Source of the DNA: Aureibaculum sp. 2308TA14-22
Lineage (GTDB): Bacteria; Bacteroidota; Bacteroidia; Flavobacteriales; Flavobacteriaceae
NCBI RefSeq assembly: GCF_040538665.1
Contig: NZ_JBEWXT010000001.1
Coordinates: 248,001 to 312,000 of the forward strand
Length of the DNA: 64,000 bases
Direction of reading: 5' to 3'
Positions 44,246-53,728 of this stretch are shown here, one piece after another. The position numbers and the translations under genes are program-made. Within the stretch, counting starts at the first letter, position 1. The number at the start of each line of letters is the position of its first letter. Below the pieces are notes generated by a model. The model made no database searches. It had not been told where the DNA came from and was given only the letters and a program-made list of their open reading frames with translations.

Positions 44246-45442
44246 GTGAGAAAATTAATAAGAATACTTATACCAATTGGACTTCTGATTTTATGTTATT
44301 TCCTTTTTGAACCTGTCTTTACGCATAACTTTGGCAGAACTGAAATGCCAGTTTTGGATAATTTTCAACCTAAAACTCTTTATTCAAAGCCTTCTGCAAT
44401 TAGAGCAAACAAAATAATAAAAGAAGAATTAGTTAAACTTAAAACACCTTCTCTTTCTGTTGCTATTGGGAGGAATGATAGCATAATCTGGTCAAATTCT
44501 ATTGGTTATGCAAATATTAGCAAAAGGATTCTGGCAGATGAACAGACTAAATATAGAATTGGCAGCACATCCAAAACCCTTACTTCTATAGGATTAGGAG
44601 TTTTGTTTCAGGACAAAATTCTTACTCCAAATTCTATTGTAAAAGACCATGTACCGTATGCAAGTAATGAATTGTCTAAATTAACAGTCGAACAATTGGC
44701 ATCGCACACATCTGGCATTAGAAACTATGGTATGTGTTTGTGTTTACCTATTTGGGAGTTTTATGATAACGATGAGTACAGTTCCATTGAGGAAAGTATT
44801 TCTATATTTAACGATGATAAACTTCTATTTGAACCAGGTACAGATTTTAGTTACTCGACGTATAATTACAATTTATTAAGTGGGGTTATTGAAGGAGCTT
44901 CTAAAATGAACTTTCTTGACTTTATGCAAACAGAGGTGTTTGAACCTTTAGCTATGTCTGAAACAATGCCGGACCGAATGGACAATCCAACGGACAATAT
45001 TGCAAAATTCTATGACGTTGAGGGAGGAAAGGTAAAAGAAGCTTACAAAACGAATAGTAGCAGTAAATTTGCTGGTGGAGGCTTTCTTTCTACACCATCT
45101 GATTTAGTAAAATTTGGGAATGCAGTTCTCAATAATAAATTAATAGATGTAACAACAACAAAAATGTTAGTTGAGCCTGTTGTACTTAAAAATGGAACTG
45201 TAAATAAGCAAAACTATGGGTTGGGTTGGCGAATTGATAAGAGTACGAAAGTGTTTAAAGATAATAGAGAAGTAAATATTATTCACCATGGAGGAACAGC
45301 AATGGGTTCTACTGCAATGTTAATTTTGTTGCCAGATTATAATGTAACAGTAGCTGTAGCAATGAATAAAAACGGAAAGTCAACGGACTTGTTTGATGTT
45401 GCCTATAAAATTGCTGAATTGTTTGTGTTAGAACGGAAATAA
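44246..45442 (+). CDS. Beta-lactamase-fold serine hydrolase (class C/AmpC-like family)
   Basis: A 398-residue exported or membrane-anchored protein with hydrophobic N-terminus (LIRILIPIGLLILCYFLFEPV). Active-site motifs of the serine beta-lactamase/D-alanyl-D-alanine esterase fold are intact: SxxK at Ser107-Lys110 in GSTSKTL, the YxN motif in FSYSTYNYNLLSG and HHGG near residue 352 in place of the KTG box. Such proteins are peptidases or esterases more often than true beta-lactamases; the substrate is unknown. The start is GTG. It is a single gene with its own promoter and terminator. Confidence 0.88.
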   Translation: MRKLIRILIPIGLLILCYFLFEPVFTHNFGRTEMPVLDNFQPKTLYSKPSAIRANKIIKEELVKLKTPSLSVAIGRNDSIIWSNSIGYANISKRILADEQTKYRIGSTSKTLTSIGLGVLFQDKILTPNSIVKDHVPYASNELSKLTVEQLASHTSGIRNYGMCLCLPIWEFYDNDEYSSIEESISIFNDDKLLFEPGTDFSYSTYNYNLLSGVIEGASKMNFLDFMQTEVFEPLAMSETMPDRMDNPTDNIAKFYDVEGGKVKEAYKTNSSSKFAGGGFLSTPSDLVKFGNAVLNNKLIDVTTTKMLVEPVVLKNGTVNKQNYGLGWRIDKSTKVFKDNREVNIIHHGGTAMGSTAMLILLPDYNVTVAVAMNKNGKSTDLFDVAYKIAELFVLERK

Positions 45443-45494
45443 CTATTTCTGCCACACAAAGCCAAAAGACTTTTTGGTTTGATATTGGAAATGC

Positions 45495-45530
45495 AATTCC
45501 TCTGCCTAGTACTCGGCAGAGGAATTTTAT
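45495..45530 (+). terminator. Terminator after the serine hydrolase gene
   Basis: A perfect 12-bp inverted repeat, AATTCCTCTGCC / GGCAGAGGAATT (45495-45506 and 45515-45526), with an 8-nt loop and a short T run. It lies about 50 nt past the stop codon. Confidence 0.75.
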
Positions 45531-45637
45531 AATAGATTACATGAAATTAATTTTTTTTTGAGTAAACATCCTTTTTATAAATCTTACTATTCCTTGTCTT
45601 TTAAAACACTAATTTTACTTTTTAAAACGAATTCAAA

Positions 45638-47215
45638 ATGAACATTCCAACACAATATAAAATTTCAGCACCATTACATCAAAACACCTATTTGATTGAT
45701 GGCGAATTAAAAGAATGGACAGGCAAAACTACTGAAGTGTTTTCCACCATTTCTTCTACGGAAGATTATAAACCTACATTGTTAGGTACAATTCCTTATA
45801 TGGAAACAGAAACAGCTGTTGAGGCTCTTGAAGCGGCTTGTAATGCTTATGATAAAGGTCAAGGGGTATGGCCCACAATGAAAGTTGAAGATCGTATTGC
45901 TTGTATGGAAAAATTCGTTGAATTAATGAAAAAGGAAAGAGGCCAAGTAGTAAAATATTTACTATGGGAGATTGGTAAATCTACTGATCATGCTCAAAAA
46001 GAATTTGATAGAACCATAGATTATATATACGATACTATCGAAGAGTACAAACAAATGGATCGAAATAGTGCCCGCTTTGAGAAAAACAGCGGTATCAATG
46101 CACATATTAAAAGAGGACCTTTGGGCGTTGTCTTCTGTTTAGGGCCTTATAATTATCCTCTAAACGAAACTTTTTGCTTGCTAATTCCTGCATTGATAAT
46201 GGGAAATACAACGGTTGTTAAACCGGCAAAGCATGGAGTTTTATTGCTATCTCCATTATTGCAGCTATTTAAAGAATGTTTCCCGAAAGGTGTAGTAAAC
46301 ATTATTTATGGAAGAGGTAGCGTAGTAGCGTCACCAATTATGGAAACAGGTAAAGTTGATGTATTGGCGTTAATAGGGCATAGTACATCGGCCAATGCGT
46401 TGCAAAAGTTACACCCAAAATCAAACAGATTGCGATTGGTATTAGGTTTGGAAGCAAAAAATCCGGCGATTATTTTACCAGATGTAGATTTAGAACTAGC
46501 GGTTGACGAATGTGTTGCGGGTACATTGGCTTATAACGGACAACGTTGTACCGCGTTGAAGATTTTGTACGTTCATGAAGATATCGCTGAAGAGTTTAAC
46601 AAACGTTTTTGTGAAAAAGTAGATGCTTTAAAATTTGCCAATCCTTGGGACATGGATGTAGATTTAACACCCTTACCTGAACCTGGAAAGGTCAATTATA
46701 TAAAAGAATTGATTGCCGATGCCAAAGAAAAAGGGGCCACTATAATTAATAAAAAAGGTGGGGAAGAATATGATAATTTTATATTCCCAGCGGTATTATA
46801 CCCTGTGTTTAAAGACATGCGAGTGTTTGCAGAGGAACAGTTTGGACCGGTAGTGCCCATTCGCACTTTTAAAGATCTTCAAGAGCCTTTAGATGAAATA
46901 GCCGATTCTAATTATGGGCAACAAGTCAGTTTATTTGGTAAAGATGTAAATCAATTATCTAAATTGATTGATGCTTGTGTTAATTTAGTGTGCAGAGTAA
47001 ATCTAAACAGTTTATGCCAACGTGGCCCAGATGTATTTCCTTTTTCTGGTCGTAAAGATTCTGCGGTTTCAACCTTAAGTGTACACGACGCTTTACGTTC
47101 TTTTTCTGTCAGAACTTTTGTAGCTTCAAAGGATAATGATTACAACAACAAAATTTTACAAGATTTGCTGGATTCTAAGAAGTCGAATTTCATAAGTACG
47201 GATTATATTTTGTAG
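45638..47215 (+). CDS. gapN: NADP-dependent non-phosphorylating glyceraldehyde-3-phosphate dehydrogenase type aldehyde dehydrogenase
   Basis: A 525-residue aldehyde dehydrogenase. The catalytic Cys304 is in NGQRCTALK and the general base Glu272 in [10 protein letters not shown]; the cofactor-binding core has [22 protein letters not shown] and [13 protein letters not shown]. The closest group by motif is GapN (oxidises glyceraldehyde 3-phosphate directly to 3-phosphoglycerate while making NADPH). Substrate preference cannot be proved from motifs, so a related aldehyde substrate is possible. It stands alone; a 195-nt gap precedes it. Confidence 0.85.
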   Translation: MNIPTQYKISAPLHQNTYLIDGELKEWTGKTTEVFSTISSTEDYKPTLLGTIPYMETETAVEALEAACNAYDKGQGVWPTMKVEDRIACMEKFVELMKKERGQVVKYLLWEIGKSTDHAQKEFDRTIDYIYDTIEEYKQMDRNSARFEKNSGINAHIKRGPLGVVFCLGPYNYPLNETFCLLIPALIMGNTTVVKPAKHGVLLLSPLLQLFKECFPKGVVNIIYGRGSVVASPIMETGKVDVLALIGHSTSANALQKLHPKSNRLRLVLGLEAKNPAIILPDVDLELAVDECVAGTLAYNGQRCTALKILYVHEDIAEEFNKRFCEKVDALKFANPWDMDVDLTPLPEPGKVNYIKELIADAKEKGATIINKKGGEEYDNFIFPAVLYPVFKDMRVFAEEQFGPVVPIRTFKDLQEPLDEIADSNYGQQVSLFGKDVNQLSKLIDACVNLVCRVNLNSLCQRGPDVFPFSGRKDSAVSTLSVHDALRSFSVRTFVASKDNDYNNKILQDLLDSKKSNFISTDYIL

Positions 47216-47266
47216 AATCTTTTGTAAAATAATTTTACTAAAAGAATTATATTGCAACTATAAATC

Positions 47267-47285
47267 AACATTTTATGAAAATGTT
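47267..47285. promoter_or_regulatory. Inverted repeat upstream of the GHKL-nuclease gene
   Basis: AACATTTT and AAAATGTT flank a 3-nt ATG loop, 34 nt before the start of the GHKL gene. No T run follows, so it may be an operator or simply the end region of the gapN transcript. No clear TAnnTTTG promoter was found here. Confidence 0.4.
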
Positions 47286-47319
47286 ATAACATATTTCAAA
47301 AATTAAACGAATAAAACTA

Positions 47320-49371
47320 ATGAAAAGGAAATTTACAGCAAATTCACGATTAATAAATGATCTTTTTACTAGATATTTGAATACGTATTTTGCTTTTTCT
47401 GAATTGTTAAATAATTCAATTCAAGCTTCTGCTGAAAATGTTTGGATTGATATAACCTATTCTAAACCGAGTGAGGTAACTGATAAAGTTATAAAGAAAA
47501 TTGTGGTTAAAGATGATGGTGTTGGGGTTCACATAAATGATGTCAAAGAAAGGTTATTGAATATTGGTACGGCAAATAAAGTTGACGGTAAAGGGATTGG
47601 AAGGTTTGCTTCGCTTCAAATTGGTAAAAAAGTAGAAATTGAAACCATTGCCTATGACTCTGATGATGATACATACTCAAAAATTAATATACCATTAGAA
47701 TATTCCGTTTTCAGCTCTGCACAGAATATTGATGAAATTGAAATAAATACAATAGAAGAAATTTTGGTAGGAGAAAATTACGATACATATTATCAGGTAA
47801 CAATTACTCAACTGTTTGATTACGTTGAAACTGGGAATTCTATTCGAAACAAAATCACAGCAAAATTCTTAAAAGAGAATCTTCCTTTAGCTCTTTTTGA
47901 GAGTTATCCAATGCTAATATTTAACAAAAAGGTTAATTTTCATTTGAATAATAATGTAATAAATCCTAGTAGTTTTATTGATGGAGATCCTACCAATAAA
48001 ATTATTGATTATAAAGATAGAAAAGGGGTAACACATCAAATAGAACTAAACGCTATCAAACTGAAGTCTACATTAGATAAAAGAAAAGTCTTTGTTACTT
48101 CAACAAATGCTGGAGTCAAAACCATAGTTACAGGATATGAATTTGATGCTGATTGGCTAAATCCTCAAATCGGAGATTGGTTTGTTTATTTGAATATTGA
48201 TACTCTGCCAACAAATTTGTTCAGAAACTTAGATATGGGAGATCTAGACCCAGTTGTATCTCATTTCAGAAAACATGTTAAAATAATAGTAAGCGACTTT
48301 TTTAGAGTACGAAATCAACAGTACGAGAATTTTCAAGATAAATTACATTCTGATAAATATTACCCATATAAGAAACATAACGGCAGGCAAAAGATTATTT
48401 CTAAAACTATAGTATTTGATAAATTAGCTTATATAGTTGAAGAAAAATATCAGGTTCTTCAGAATGATCAAAAATTGCGTGAAGTTGTTTACCCTCTTAT
48501 TGATAGGGCAATAGGAAATACAGATATTACTGAAGTATTAAAGTCAATACTAAAATTGAGTGATGACTTTATAGGAAAATTCAGACAAATAATGGACCGA
48601 GCAGATTTAGAGGATCTATTATTATTTAATGAAAAGGTTGTAAATAAACTACAATCAATTTCTTTTTTGGAAAAATTAATTTATACAGATATATCTAAAC
48701 ACGTTAAAGAGAGGACGGAATTGCACAAAATACTTGAAAATATGTTGTGGGTTTTTGGCGAAGAATATAATGATTCAACAAATTTGTTATCAGATAAATC
48801 ACTTTATAAGAATTTATTCGACCTAAGAAATAAAGTAATGAAAACTGAAATTTCTAAGAAAAAAAATGACAACGTCATAGAAAGTGTAAAAGGTAAATCT
48901 AAATCAATAACGGACTTATTCTTATACAGTGAAAAAATTATTGATGAAGACAAAAAAGAAGTTTTGATAGTTGAATTGAAAGCTCCAAGAGTTAAAATTG
49001 GGCATAAAGAAATTGAACAAGCTCAAAAATATGCGTACGAAATTGAGAATCAAGGTAGTTTTTCAGATCAATTACATTATACTATTATCTTGGTAAGTTC
49101 AGATTTAAATGCACGAGGTAAACAGCAATTTAAAGGGGCTAATAAAGCGTTTAATCATCCATATTTGTTTTGGAAGAATGAAAATGAAAATATTTCAATT
49201 TGGATTGTAAAATGGTCTGATTTATTTTATAATTTGAAACGTAAGCTTAATTATATGTCGAAAGGATTAAAAATAAAGGATAATTCAGTTCTTGAAACTA
49301 TAAAGGAAGAATTTTCGACACTTGAATTAACGAAGTTAAGATCGCATTTAAAAAAAGTATCGGTGAACTAG
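47320..49371 (+). CDS. GHKL ATPase fused to a PD-(D/E)XK nuclease-like domain (candidate defence protein)
   Basis: A 683-residue protein of no family I can name. Residues 1-200 are a GHKL (Hsp90/MutL/histidine-kinase-type) ATPase: N box SELLNNSIQAS (Asn31/32), G1 box KDDGVG (65-69) and GKGIGRFASLQIG (90-102). A long middle region follows, helical from about 340 to 520. Residues about 525-640 look like a PD-(D/E)XK nuclease: Asp532 in ITDLFLY, Glu552-x-Lys554 in LIVELKAP and Gln569 in IEQAQKYA. There is no signal peptide, kinase His-box or receiver domain, so it is not a signalling kinase. GHKL-nuclease fusions are known in restriction-like systems (MORC/MutL-like families), and the nuclease part resembles Shedu-type (DUF4263) domains. 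The gene appears more AT-rich than its neighbours and is in a single-gene setting, suggesting transfer. Confidence 0.7.
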   Translation: MKRKFTANSRLINDLFTRYLNTYFAFSELLNNSIQASAENVWIDITYSKPSEVTDKVIKKIVVKDDGVGVHINDVKERLLNIGTANKVDGKGIGRFASLQIGKKVEIETIAYDSDDDTYSKINIPLEYSVFSSAQNIDEIEINTIEEILVGENYDTYYQVTITQLFDYVETGNSIRNKITAKFLKENLPLALFESYPMLIFNKKVNFHLNNNVINPSSFIDGDPTNKIIDYKDRKGVTHQIELNAIKLKSTLDKRKVFVTSTNAGVKTIVTGYEFDADWLNPQIGDWFVYLNIDTLPTNLFRNLDMGDLDPVVSHFRKHVKIIVSDFFRVRNQQYENFQDKLHSDKYYPYKKHNGRQKIISKTIVFDKLAYIVEEKYQVLQNDQKLREVVYPLIDRAIGNTDITEVLKSILKLSDDFIGKFRQIMDRADLEDLLLFNEKVVNKLQSISFLEKLIYTDISKHVKERTELHKILENMLWVFGEEYNDSTNLLSDKSLYKNLFDLRNKVMKTEISKKKNDNVIESVKGKSKSITDLFLYSEKIIDEDKKEVLIVELKAPRVKIGHKEIEQAQKYAYEIENQGSFSDQLHYTIILVSSDLNARGKQQFKGANKAFNHPYLFWKNENENISIWIVKWSDLFYNLKRKLNYMSKGLKIKDNSVLETIKEEFSTLELTKLRSHLKKVSVN

Positions 49372-49450
49372 AAACCAGCTTAGAATCCACCCAATAATAG
49401 TTCTTTCATATTGAACGTTCCCAGGAATTTTTAATAGTTAATAAAAAAAT

Positions 49451-50251
49451 ATGATCCAGGAAAAACACCTCTATAGAATTCTATTTCTAGTCTCAGTATT
49501 TCTCTTACTGATTAACGACTTATACCTAAAATATGAATACCATAATTATCTGACAGGTAAGTTGTCCGATTTTGCAGGCTTATTTGCCTTTCCTTATTTT
49601 TTTAGTTGTTTTTTTCCGAAAAGAATCAAGTCCATTTACATTTTTACAGCACTTTTATTTGTGTTTTGGAAATCAGAATTTTCACAATCGCTTTTTGACA
49701 TTGCTCACGCTAACGGAATTGGTATAAATCGCGTGGTAGATTATTCAGATTTATTTGCCCTATTTATGTTGCCTTTCTCATATCAGTATTGGAATTTGGA
49801 GTTTAAAAGTGTTACTAAAATCAATAAAATATTTAAACCCATAATTGTTGGGATTTGTTGCTTTGCGTTTATTGCCACATCACAACCTAGAATGTCGCAT
49901 AGTTATGATATGAAATCAGATTTCGAAACCATCATAACCTCAGAAATTGATTCCATAAAATTAAATAGGTACTTTTATAGACCTGATAATGTGGGTGGAT
50001 ATAGGTTCACAGTTGATATTCCAGAGAGAAGCACTTGGATTGCGACAAAAGTGCAAATAGAGGAACTACCGGACGGTCAATTTAAAGTTAAGTTGGATAG
50101 TATTTTGAACTACACTATGACTGGAAACGCCAATTTTTTCTTTAGTAGTAATTTTAATAAAGATGATGTTGAGTATATAGAGAATTTAAGCAAGTCCGAT
50201 ATTGAAAAATTATTTGAAGCTCAATTGAAAACTCAACTGATAGACAAATAA
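49451..50251 (+). CDS. Conserved hypothetical integral membrane protein
   Basis: A 266-residue protein with about four N-terminal membrane helices (LFLVSVFLLLINDLYLKY, FAGLFAFPYFFSCFF, IYIFTALLFVFW, IIVGICCFAFIATS) and a soluble C-terminal part of about 110 residues. The segment YLTGKLSDFAGLFAFPYFF, followed by FWKSEFSQ and RVVDYSDLFALFMLPFSY, is conserved in many Bacteroidota proteins of unknown function. It starts 79 nt after the GHKL-nuclease gene with no terminator between, so co-transcription is possible but not shown. No enzymatic motif is visible. Confidence 0.7.
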   Translation: MIQEKHLYRILFLVSVFLLLINDLYLKYEYHNYLTGKLSDFAGLFAFPYFFSCFFPKRIKSIYIFTALLFVFWKSEFSQSLFDIAHANGIGINRVVDYSDLFALFMLPFSYQYWNLEFKSVTKINKIFKPIIVGICCFAFIATSQPRMSHSYDMKSDFETIITSEIDSIKLNRYFYRPDNVGGYRFTVDIPERSTWIATKVQIEELPDGQFKVKLDSILNYTMTGNANFFFSSNFNKDDVEYIENLSKSDIEKLFEAQLKTQLIDK

Positions 50252-50322
50252 CGGTTGTCATGACTAGACATTTATATCTGTCAATTTCATAGATTTAAAA
50301 GTTGTAAGTATCCATACCTAAA

Positions 50323-50958
50323 ATGATTAAATACATTATAATATTAATATTCTTATCGTCCTTAATAGGTTGTTCCATAGAATCAAAAAAGATTACTCGC
50401 CATCCATTCGAAATTGATAAATCCATATCTGGAATTGATTTATTGGATAATGGATATAGGTGGATGCCAGGTGTTGATGTAATTCTTATTGGTAAAAAAA
50501 CAAAAGACACTTTAGACTATTATCAACTTGATTTTCCCGTTGAAGAAATTGATGAAGAAGAAGTGCTTGGTATTGAGGATTATGAAGAAGTTAAAATTCA
50601 AAATCACGACACAACATCTGTCGAATTAGAAGAAACAATTGACCCTCTTGATATGCCGGACTCCATTTACAAAAGGGAATGGATCTCAGACGAAGGGCTG
50701 TATAAAGAGATGTTTAGTAAGGGAATACCAACCACTAGGTATTATTATATCACAATGACTAAGGCAAATCTTGAAAGTTTTATAAAAACTCTAGATGCCT
50801 TAAAATATAAATTGAAAAGAAAGAATGAAATTAGCGATTATTATATTGATGAATTTTCAATTGTAAATTTACAGTCAAAAGATACGTTTAGATGTAGCGT
50901 AAAGGCATTAGAGGATGGGAGATTAGAATTTATGTCTCAGATATCATTAGAAAATTGA
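50323..50958 (+). CDS. Hypothetical lipoprotein
   Basis: A 211-residue protein with a signal peptide ending in a lipobox (LIFLSSLIGC, Cys near residue 17). The mature part is acidic (EEIDEEEVLGIEDYEEV) and has no motif I recognise. The segment FIKTLDALKYKLKR may be a short helix. It lies 71 nt after the membrane protein and 15 nt before the pseudouridine synthase gene. It is probably anchored in the inner or outer membrane; its role is unknown. Confidence 0.65.
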   Translation: MIKYIIILIFLSSLIGCSIESKKITRHPFEIDKSISGIDLLDNGYRWMPGVDVILIGKKTKDTLDYYQLDFPVEEIDEEEVLGIEDYEEVKIQNHDTTSVELEETIDPLDMPDSIYKREWISDEGLYKEMFSKGIPTTRYYYITMTKANLESFIKTLDALKYKLKRKNEISDYYIDEFSIVNLQSKDTFRCSVKALEDGRLEFMSQISLEN

Positions 50959-50973
50959 GTATAATAAAAGTCA

Positions 50974-51570
50974 ATGCTCCATAAACCACACAAACATTTC
51001 AAACTCTACAAACCATTTGGTATTCTTAGTCAATTCAATTCCAATTGTGAGCGTGAATTGCGAAAAAAACGGTTTTTAAGTGAACTATATAATTTTCCAG
51101 AAGGCAGTATGCCGATTGGCCGTTTAGATGAAAAATCTGAAGGCCTATTATTAGTCACCACAGATGGTAAGTTAAGCGATGTCATAAACCGCTCGGGTAT
51201 AGAAAAAGAATATTACGCCCAATTGGATGGCGTAATTACGAAAGAAGCTATCGAAAAGTTAAAAACTGGAGTTGAAATAGGGCTTAATGGGGAAAAGTAT
51301 GTTACAAAACCTTGTACAGTTACCAAATTGAATGTTCCTAATTTGCCAGAGCCAGACACTAAAATAAGGCTAGGTAGACATCGTCCCAATTCTTGGATTA
51401 GCATTATACTTATCGAAGGAAAGTTTCGTCAAGTTAGAAAAATGACCGCGGCTGTAGGGTTTCCTACGTTACGCTTAGTACGCGTAAGAATTGACACGAT
51501 AACTTTAAACCTTATGCAACCAGAAGAAGTAATCAGTATGCCCAATTTGCAAAGGTTTATATCCTTTTAA
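50974..51570 (+). CDS. RsuA/RluE-family pseudouridine synthase
   Basis: A 198-residue protein with the catalytic motif GRLDEKSEGLLLVTTDG (Asp52), KEYYAQLDG, and the C-terminal strand ILIEGKFRQVRKMTAAVGFPTLRLVRVRI. No N-terminal S4 domain is present, as in RluE, which modifies 23S rRNA in E. coli; the exact target here is unproven. It follows the lipoprotein by 15 nt. The start chosen (ATG at 50974) gives the usual short N-terminus before LYKPFGILSQF. Confidence 0.88.
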   Translation: MLHKPHKHFKLYKPFGILSQFNSNCERELRKKRFLSELYNFPEGSMPIGRLDEKSEGLLLVTTDGKLSDVINRSGIEKEYYAQLDGVITKEAIEKLKTGVEIGLNGEKYVTKPCTVTKLNVPNLPEPDTKIRLGRHRPNSWISIILIEGKFRQVRKMTAAVGFPTLRLVRVRIDTITLNLMQPEEVISMPNLQRFISF

Positions 51571-51680
51571 CGAGCCTACTAAATATAAACTTCTATCACA
51601 TACGATGTGGCATTGCTCGTAGTAATTTCTATTTAGTTATTATTCACTAAATTAGTTGTTTAAATTCAAAATCAAGAACC

Positions 51681-52100
51681 ATGAATCCAATTCTAAGAAA
51701 TATTTTAGCCGTTGTAGCTGGGTGGCTGGGCGGTAGTATTGTAAATATGGGGATAATAAAATTAAGCCATATTATATTACCAATAGAAGGTGTAGATGTA
51801 AATGATATGGAAGCTTTTGCAGAAGTTATGCCTACGCTAGGCCCTAAGTATTTTATTTTACCGTTTTTGGCTCATGCATTGGGTACGCTTGTAGGTGCAC
51901 TAATTGCAGGTGTTATAGCTGCCAACAACAAAATGAAATTTGCCTTAGCCATTGGTGTATTGTTTTTGTTAGGCGGTATTGTAATTAATTATATGTTGCC
52001 TGGACCAACTTGGTTTACGGTAGTTGACATACTATTGGCATATATCCCAATGGCATGGATAGGTGGTAAACTAGCCTTAAAGATGTCGAAAACGAATTAA
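51681..52100 (+). CDS. Small hypothetical membrane protein
   Basis: A 139-residue protein with four hydrophobic helices (ILAVVAGWLGGSIVNMGIIKL, FILPFLAHALGTLVGALIAGVIA, FALAIGVLFLLGGIVINYML, VVDILLAYIPMAWIGGKLAL). It resembles short Gly-rich membrane proteins common in Bacteroidota with no assigned role. It is separated from the pseudouridine synthase gene by 110 nt and from the next gene by 35 nt, so it may be transcribed with the oxidoreductase. Confidence 0.65.
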   Translation: MNPILRNILAVVAGWLGGSIVNMGIIKLSHIILPIEGVDVNDMEAFAEVMPTLGPKYFILPFLAHALGTLVGALIAGVIAANNKMKFALAIGVLFLLGGIVINYMLPGPTWFTVVDILLAYIPMAWIGGKLALKMSKTN

Positions 52101-52135
52101 AATTAAAAAACCTTTACTGTAATACATTAATAATA

Positions 52136-53536
52136 ATGATGAAAAACATTAACAGAAGAAACTTTCTTAGAAAAACTTCATTAGCTAGTGCGGCCATAAC
52201 AATGGCACCAATGTTGGCAAAATCGTCAACCATTACATCTGGAAGGCCAGTAAGGCAAACGTATATGGGCGACTTTGCTGCACCAAAATTAGAAAAAGTG
52301 CGAGCGGCATTTATAGGTGTTGGAGCAAGAGGACCGGGACATTTAAAATTCTTTTCTGAATTACCCGGTACAGAAGTGGTTGCAGTCTGTGATCTTTACG
52401 AAGACAAAGCAAAAAAATGGGGAGACACCGCAAAAAAAATTGGAGCTGGAGAGCGACATAAAAATATCAAACTCTATTATGGCGGAGAAAATAAATGGAG
52501 AACAATGCTAGATGAGGTTAAACCTGATGTGGTATTTGTAGTAACCAATTGGAAAAATCATGCTCCAATGGCCATTGAAGCTATGAAAAAAGGGGCACAT
52601 GCATTTGTAGAAGTTCCTCTAGCACTTACATTAGATGAAATGTGGGATATAGTTAACACATCTGAAACTACTGGAAAGCATTGCATGATGATGGAAAATG
52701 TCAACTATGCAAGGGAAGAATTGATGTATCTAAATATGTGTAGACTAGGTGTGATTGGAGAGCCTTTACATGCTGAAGCTTCCTATATACATGAGCTAAG
52801 GGGTCAAATGAATCAGATAGAACGCGGAACGGGTTCATGGAGAACGTATCATTATGCTAAAAGAAATGGCAACCTGTACCCAACGCATGGTCTGGGACCA
52901 GTAGCTCAATATATGAATTTAGCACGTACTGAAGATAATTTTGGAAGCTTAGTTTCTTTTTCTACACCTGCTCGTGGAAGAAAATTATATGCTGAAAAAG
53001 AATTCCCTGCAGATCATAAATGGAATCAATTGGATTTTAAAGGAGGAGATATGAATACTTCTATCATAAAAACACATTTAGGAAGAACAATTATGATACA
53101 GTGGGATGAAACCAGTCCGAGACCTTACTCACGTCATAATTTGATACAAGGTACTAAAGGTACACTTGCAGGCTTTCCTACACGTGTTGCCTTAGAAGGT
53201 GGTGTTGAAGGGGCTACTAAAAATCATCACCAATGGGCACAAGGAGAACAGCTGGCATCACTGTATGAAAAATATGACCATCCTCTTTATAAAAGGTTAA
53301 ATGAAGCGGCAAAAGGAAGTGGACATGGAGGTATGGATGGTATTATGATGTACCGTATTGTTGAATGTCTTCAAGAGGGAATTCCTTTAGATCAAAATGT
53401 ATATGAAGGATGTTTTTGGAGTGCTGTTTCTCCATTAAGCGAACTTTCAGTAGCTCAAGGAGGAATGCCGCAAAAGTTTCCCGATTTTACAAGAGGTAAT
53501 TGGAAGGCTACCAATCCACTTTCAATAATAAAGTAA
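52136..53536 (+). CDS. Gfo/Idh/MocA-family oxidoreductase, GH109 type
   Basis: A 466-residue protein with a Tat signal (NRRNFLRKTSLASAAITMAP, twin Arg 7-8), so it is probably periplasmic. The NAD-binding domain has VRAAFIGVGARGPGHLKFF and VAVCDLYEDKAKKW; the conserved Lys/Pro stretch appears as HAFVEVPLALTLDEMW. Signals YPTHGLGPVAQYMNLAR and GTKGTLAGFPTR match the GH109 glycosidase group (alpha-N-acetylgalactosaminidase), which uses bound NAD. The sugar substrate is inferred only from family likeness. It may share a transcript with the small membrane protein before it. Confidence 0.82.
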   Translation: MMKNINRRNFLRKTSLASAAITMAPMLAKSSTITSGRPVRQTYMGDFAAPKLEKVRAAFIGVGARGPGHLKFFSELPGTEVVAVCDLYEDKAKKWGDTAKKIGAGERHKNIKLYYGGENKWRTMLDEVKPDVVFVVTNWKNHAPMAIEAMKKGAHAFVEVPLALTLDEMWDIVNTSETTGKHCMMMENVNYAREELMYLNMCRLGVIGEPLHAEASYIHELRGQMNQIERGTGSWRTYHYAKRNGNLYPTHGLGPVAQYMNLARTEDNFGSLVSFSTPARGRKLYAEKEFPADHKWNQLDFKGGDMNTSIIKTHLGRTIMIQWDETSPRPYSRHNLIQGTKGTLAGFPTRVALEGGVEGATKNHHQWAQGEQLASLYEKYDHPLYKRLNEAAKGSGHGGMDGIMMYRIVECLQEGIPLDQNVYEGCFWSAVSPLSELSVAQGGMPQKFPDFTRGNWKATNPLSIIK

Positions 53537-53728
53537 TCTGATTTTAGCAATTTGTTATAATCGGATTATTAACTTGCCATGAAGATTGAGAAGATTCAAG
53601 GTTTGCTAAGATTGAACTTTTATAAATTCAATTAAAAAATAAAGATAGCCTCAATGAACAAACAAGTTCATCATGACTTAACATTATAATATTGTTAACT
53701 ATACGTAACCATTTTAAAATTTAAATAA

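Noticed and set aside
44246-45442. Antibiotic-resistance beta-lactamase
   Set aside because: It has the serine beta-lactamase fold motifs but HHGG replaces the KTG box and it looks membrane-anchored; this group is mostly peptidases or esterases, so a resistance role is not supported.
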